Shown: positions 14,313 through 15,531 of the stretch, piece by piece | Layout: every line of letters begins with the position of its first letter | Position numbering within the stretch: position 1 is the first letter of the stretch | Assembly: GCA_001800185.1 (NCBI GenBank) | Contig: MGUX01000118.1 | Location: 1-15,531 of the forward strand | Length of the DNA: 15,531 bases | DNA from: Elusimicrobia bacterium RIFCSPLOWO2_12_FULL_59_9 | GTDB lineage: Bacteria; Elusimicrobiota; Elusimicrobia; O2-12-FULL-59-9 | Reading direction: 5' to 3' | Made by a program: the position numbers and the translations under genes | Notes under the pieces: generated by a model | What the model saw: only the letters and a program-made list of their open reading frames with translations | What the model was told of the DNA's origin: nothing | The model's database searches: none

Positions 14313-15021
14313 AGATGATCTGGATGTCGGGGCAATGGGCCCGGAAGCTGTTGCGGAAGGCCTTCCACATGTCCATGACGCCGTGGGTAACGAGTTTGGC
14401 CCGGTCTTTGCCGAACCACTTCCAGAACTTCTGGAGGTCTTTCTCCTTGCGGCCTTCGACGACGTTCAAGAGCTCGGGTCCGCGCGGCCCTTCCAGGGCG
14501 CTGATCATCGTCCAGTAGGTCTGGCCTTTGCCCACGGCGATCTCGTCAGCTCCCAGGACCGTGATGCCGTCCAGGGGTCTCTCGGCCTGGACCTTCTCAA
14601 GAGCCTGCTTGTCGAGGGTCTTGACCGTGGCCCTATGCAGCAGCATCAAGGCTCCCGCGGCTTTGACGGTCATGACCTTGCACAGCTCGTGGACCAGGGC
14701 AGCCAGCGGTCGAGTAACCATGGGGCCGTCCGCCGCGAAAGGCAACGGTTCCAGGCTCAGACCGCACGCCGGACATTTGACTTGGAAGCGCTGGACGCGC
14801 AAGAAAGTCGGATATTCCCAGAGGCTCAGGTGCTGGACCTCGACCCACCAGCGGGAATTGGGCTTTTTGATTCGATGGCCACATTTTACGCAAGCGTGAC
14901 TGCCACACAACCGTTTGAGCTTCAAGATGACGCAACGTCGACCTCGGCGCGGCTCCACCTTCAAGTCGGCGATACAATATCCTTGAATTCCAAGGAGTTT
15001 CCTGAGATAATGAAGGCGCAT
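14305..15021 (-). pseudogene. ISL3 transposase, N-terminal part
   Basis: Codes the first 239 residues of an ISL3-family DDE transposase. Seen: an N-terminal zinc-binding region (HACVKCGHRI, then FQVKCPACGL), the helix-turn-helix stretch, first catalytic Asp159 in VLGADEIAVGKG and second Asp217 in HGVMDMWKAF. The coding sequence breaks off after CPDIQIIYDK, where the RIT repeat begins. The frame stays open antisense through ritC to 13222, giving a meaningless 599-residue ORF. A GGGAGG ribosome binding site (plus-strand CCTCCC at 15032-15037) precedes the start. A TATACT -10-like box lies at 15065-15070 on the minus strand, without a clear -35. Confidence 0.85.
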
Positions 15022-15116
15022 CGGGTATGGTCCTCCCGTCTGTCCATTGCAAGTGAACAGCGAGAGTATAGCCTACCCGATGCTTCGTTTTGGAGGTTGT
15101 CGCGAAGCGAAACCCC

Positions 15117-15223
15117 TGGCGCCTCAAGGCGCCATTCCGTTCAAGCGCCGTTGCACACCATTGCCAACACGTTTCTTTACGGGCCTCGGGCCCGTTACTT
15201 CGTCGGGCTACGCCCGCCGAAGT
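15117..15223. other. cluster of three hairpins in the ISL3 leader
   Basis: Three inverted repeats in a row: TGGCGCC/GGCGCCA with loop TCAA (15117-15134); ACGGGCC/GGCCCGT with loop TCG (15179-15195); and a 12-base stem with one mismatch, ACTTCGTCGGGC/GCCCGCCGAAGT, loop TAC (15197-15223). They lie between the terminal repeat and the transposase start. They could block transcription entering from outside the element, or be transposase-binding or strand-folding sites. No ORF of its own is credible in 15022-15245. Confidence 0.7.
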
Positions 15224-15245
15224 TGCAGAACGGCCCAACAAGCCT

Positions 15246-15267
15246 TCATAATTTTCTGTCATGAGCC
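15246..15267 (-). repeat. ISL3 terminal inverted repeat, transposase 5' side
   Basis: 22 bases identical to the inverse of 10311-10332. The following bases (CATTATAA) do not repeat the left flank. Confidence 0.9.
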
Positions 15268-15293
15268 CATTATAAATGAGTTGATGCGTAAGC

Positions 15294-15322
15294 TTGACAA
15301 GGCGGAGGGCTTCCGGTAAACT
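15294..15322 (+). promoter_or_regulatory. predicted sigma70-type promoter of asnS
   Basis: A perfect TTGACA (15294-15299), a 17-base spacer and TAAACT (15317-15322, four of six). Transcription should start at about 15328-15330, immediately before the ATG at 15331, so the asnS transcript would be leaderless or nearly so. It lies 27 bases outside the ISL3 end, so the insertion left it intact. Confidence 0.6.
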
Positions 15323-15330
15323 TTCTTTCG

Positions 15331-15531
15331 ATGCTCGCCATCTCGGTTTCCCAAGCTCTGTCGGAAAAGATCGCCAACGGAGAAACGGTCGTTCTCAAGG
15401 GATGGGTGCGTTCCCGCCGGGATTCCAAGGCCGGGTTTTCTTTCATCCATTTAAACGACGGTTCCTGCTTCGACTCGATTCAAATCGTCGCTCCCCAAAA
15501 CCTGGCGAACTACGCCGGCGAGGTGCTGCGC
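15331..15531 (+). CDS. asnS: asparaginyl-tRNA synthetase, N-terminal fragment (cut by window end)
   Basis: The first 67 residues of a class IIb aminoacyl-tRNA synthetase, open to the window edge. The anticodon-binding OB-fold signature VLKGWVRSRRDSKAGFSFI followed by LNDGSCFDSIQIV closely follows the bacterial AsnRS pattern (GWVRTRRDSKAG, DGSCFDPVQ in E. coli) and separates it from AspRS and LysRS. It charges tRNA-Asn with asparagine in the cytoplasm. The ATG at 15331 is the first in frame, lies eight bases after the -10 box and has no Shine-Dalgarno, consistent with leaderless translation. Confidence 0.92.
   Translation, partial: MLAISVSQALSEKIANGETVVLKGWVRSRRDSKAGFSFIHLNDGSCFDSIQIVAPQNLANYAGEVLR

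Larger units (their letters stand above)
10311..15267 (-). mobile_element. ISL3-family insertion sequence interrupted by a RIT element
   Basis: Perfect 22-bp terminal inverted repeats (10311-10332 and 15246-15267), beginning GGCTCATGACAG at each outer end, bound the element. The single transposase gene, on the minus strand, is split by the RIT element at 10868-14305. Removing the RIT element and one 7-bp duplication leaves about 1.5 kb with a transposase of about 420 residues, a normal ISL3 size. ISL3 elements usually duplicate 8 bp; here the flanks (CTCTTTTC left, CATTATAA right) differ, so one flank has been replaced by deletion or recombination after insertion. Confidence 0.85.

Noticed and set aside
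13222..15021. 599-residue minus-strand ORF as one protein
   Set aside because: Only the first 239 or so residues are transposase; the rest is the antisense of the RIT right end and ritC, open by chance.
14633..15262. 209-residue minus-strand ORF starting in the ISL3 terminal repeat
   Set aside because: It overlaps the transposase in another frame, is read through three hairpins, and has no recognisable features.

Overview
The window reads as a chromosomal segment of a moderately GC-rich bacterium carrying a recently rearranged mobile-DNA island. Housekeeping genes (rmuC, nucleotide-sugar genes, asnS) frame the region. Nothing visible fixes the phylum. The gene style and the period-8 intergenic repeats remind me of uncultured lineages such as Elusimicrobiota, but that is recollection only.

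Bases 1-1629: a small hypothetical gene overlaps, through a TAGTG junction, a gene for an SDH-type (ClpP/SppA-fold) serine proteinase. A structured spacer and the rmuC promoter follow.

Bases 1630-7182: rmuC, then a carbohydrate/lipid cluster on the same strand: UDP-glucose 6-dehydrogenase, UDP-glucuronate decarboxylase (UDP-xylose synthase), a family 2 glycosyltransferase and a sphingomyelin-synthase-like PAP2 membrane enzyme. The first two make UDP-GlcA and then UDP-Xyl. The last two probably handle transfer to, or recycling of, a lipid carrier. Three copies of a period-8 repeat (AGTGGTAA-like) sit in the gaps rmuC/ugd, ugd/uxs and uxs/GT2. Two of them form long inverted repeats around a core with a codon-like substitution pattern.

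Bases 7183-9744: an 853-residue cytoplasmic coiled-coil protein with no cysteine and no proline between about residues 40 and 851.

Bases 9745-15290: nested mobile DNA. A tyrosine integrase is cut after its N-terminal half. About 110 bp of a probable other IS end follow, then an ISL3-family element with 22-bp terminal repeats. Its transposase is split exactly at a YDK/FHV junction by a complete RIT element (recombinase in trio: ritA, ritB, ritC, overlapping genes, all three with full catalytic sets). A 7-bp target duplication flanks the RIT element, 49-bp inverted repeats border it, and its left tip carries an unexplained 32-bp perfect palindrome.

Bases 15291-15531: a strong sigma70-type promoter and the start of asnS, cut off by the window edge.
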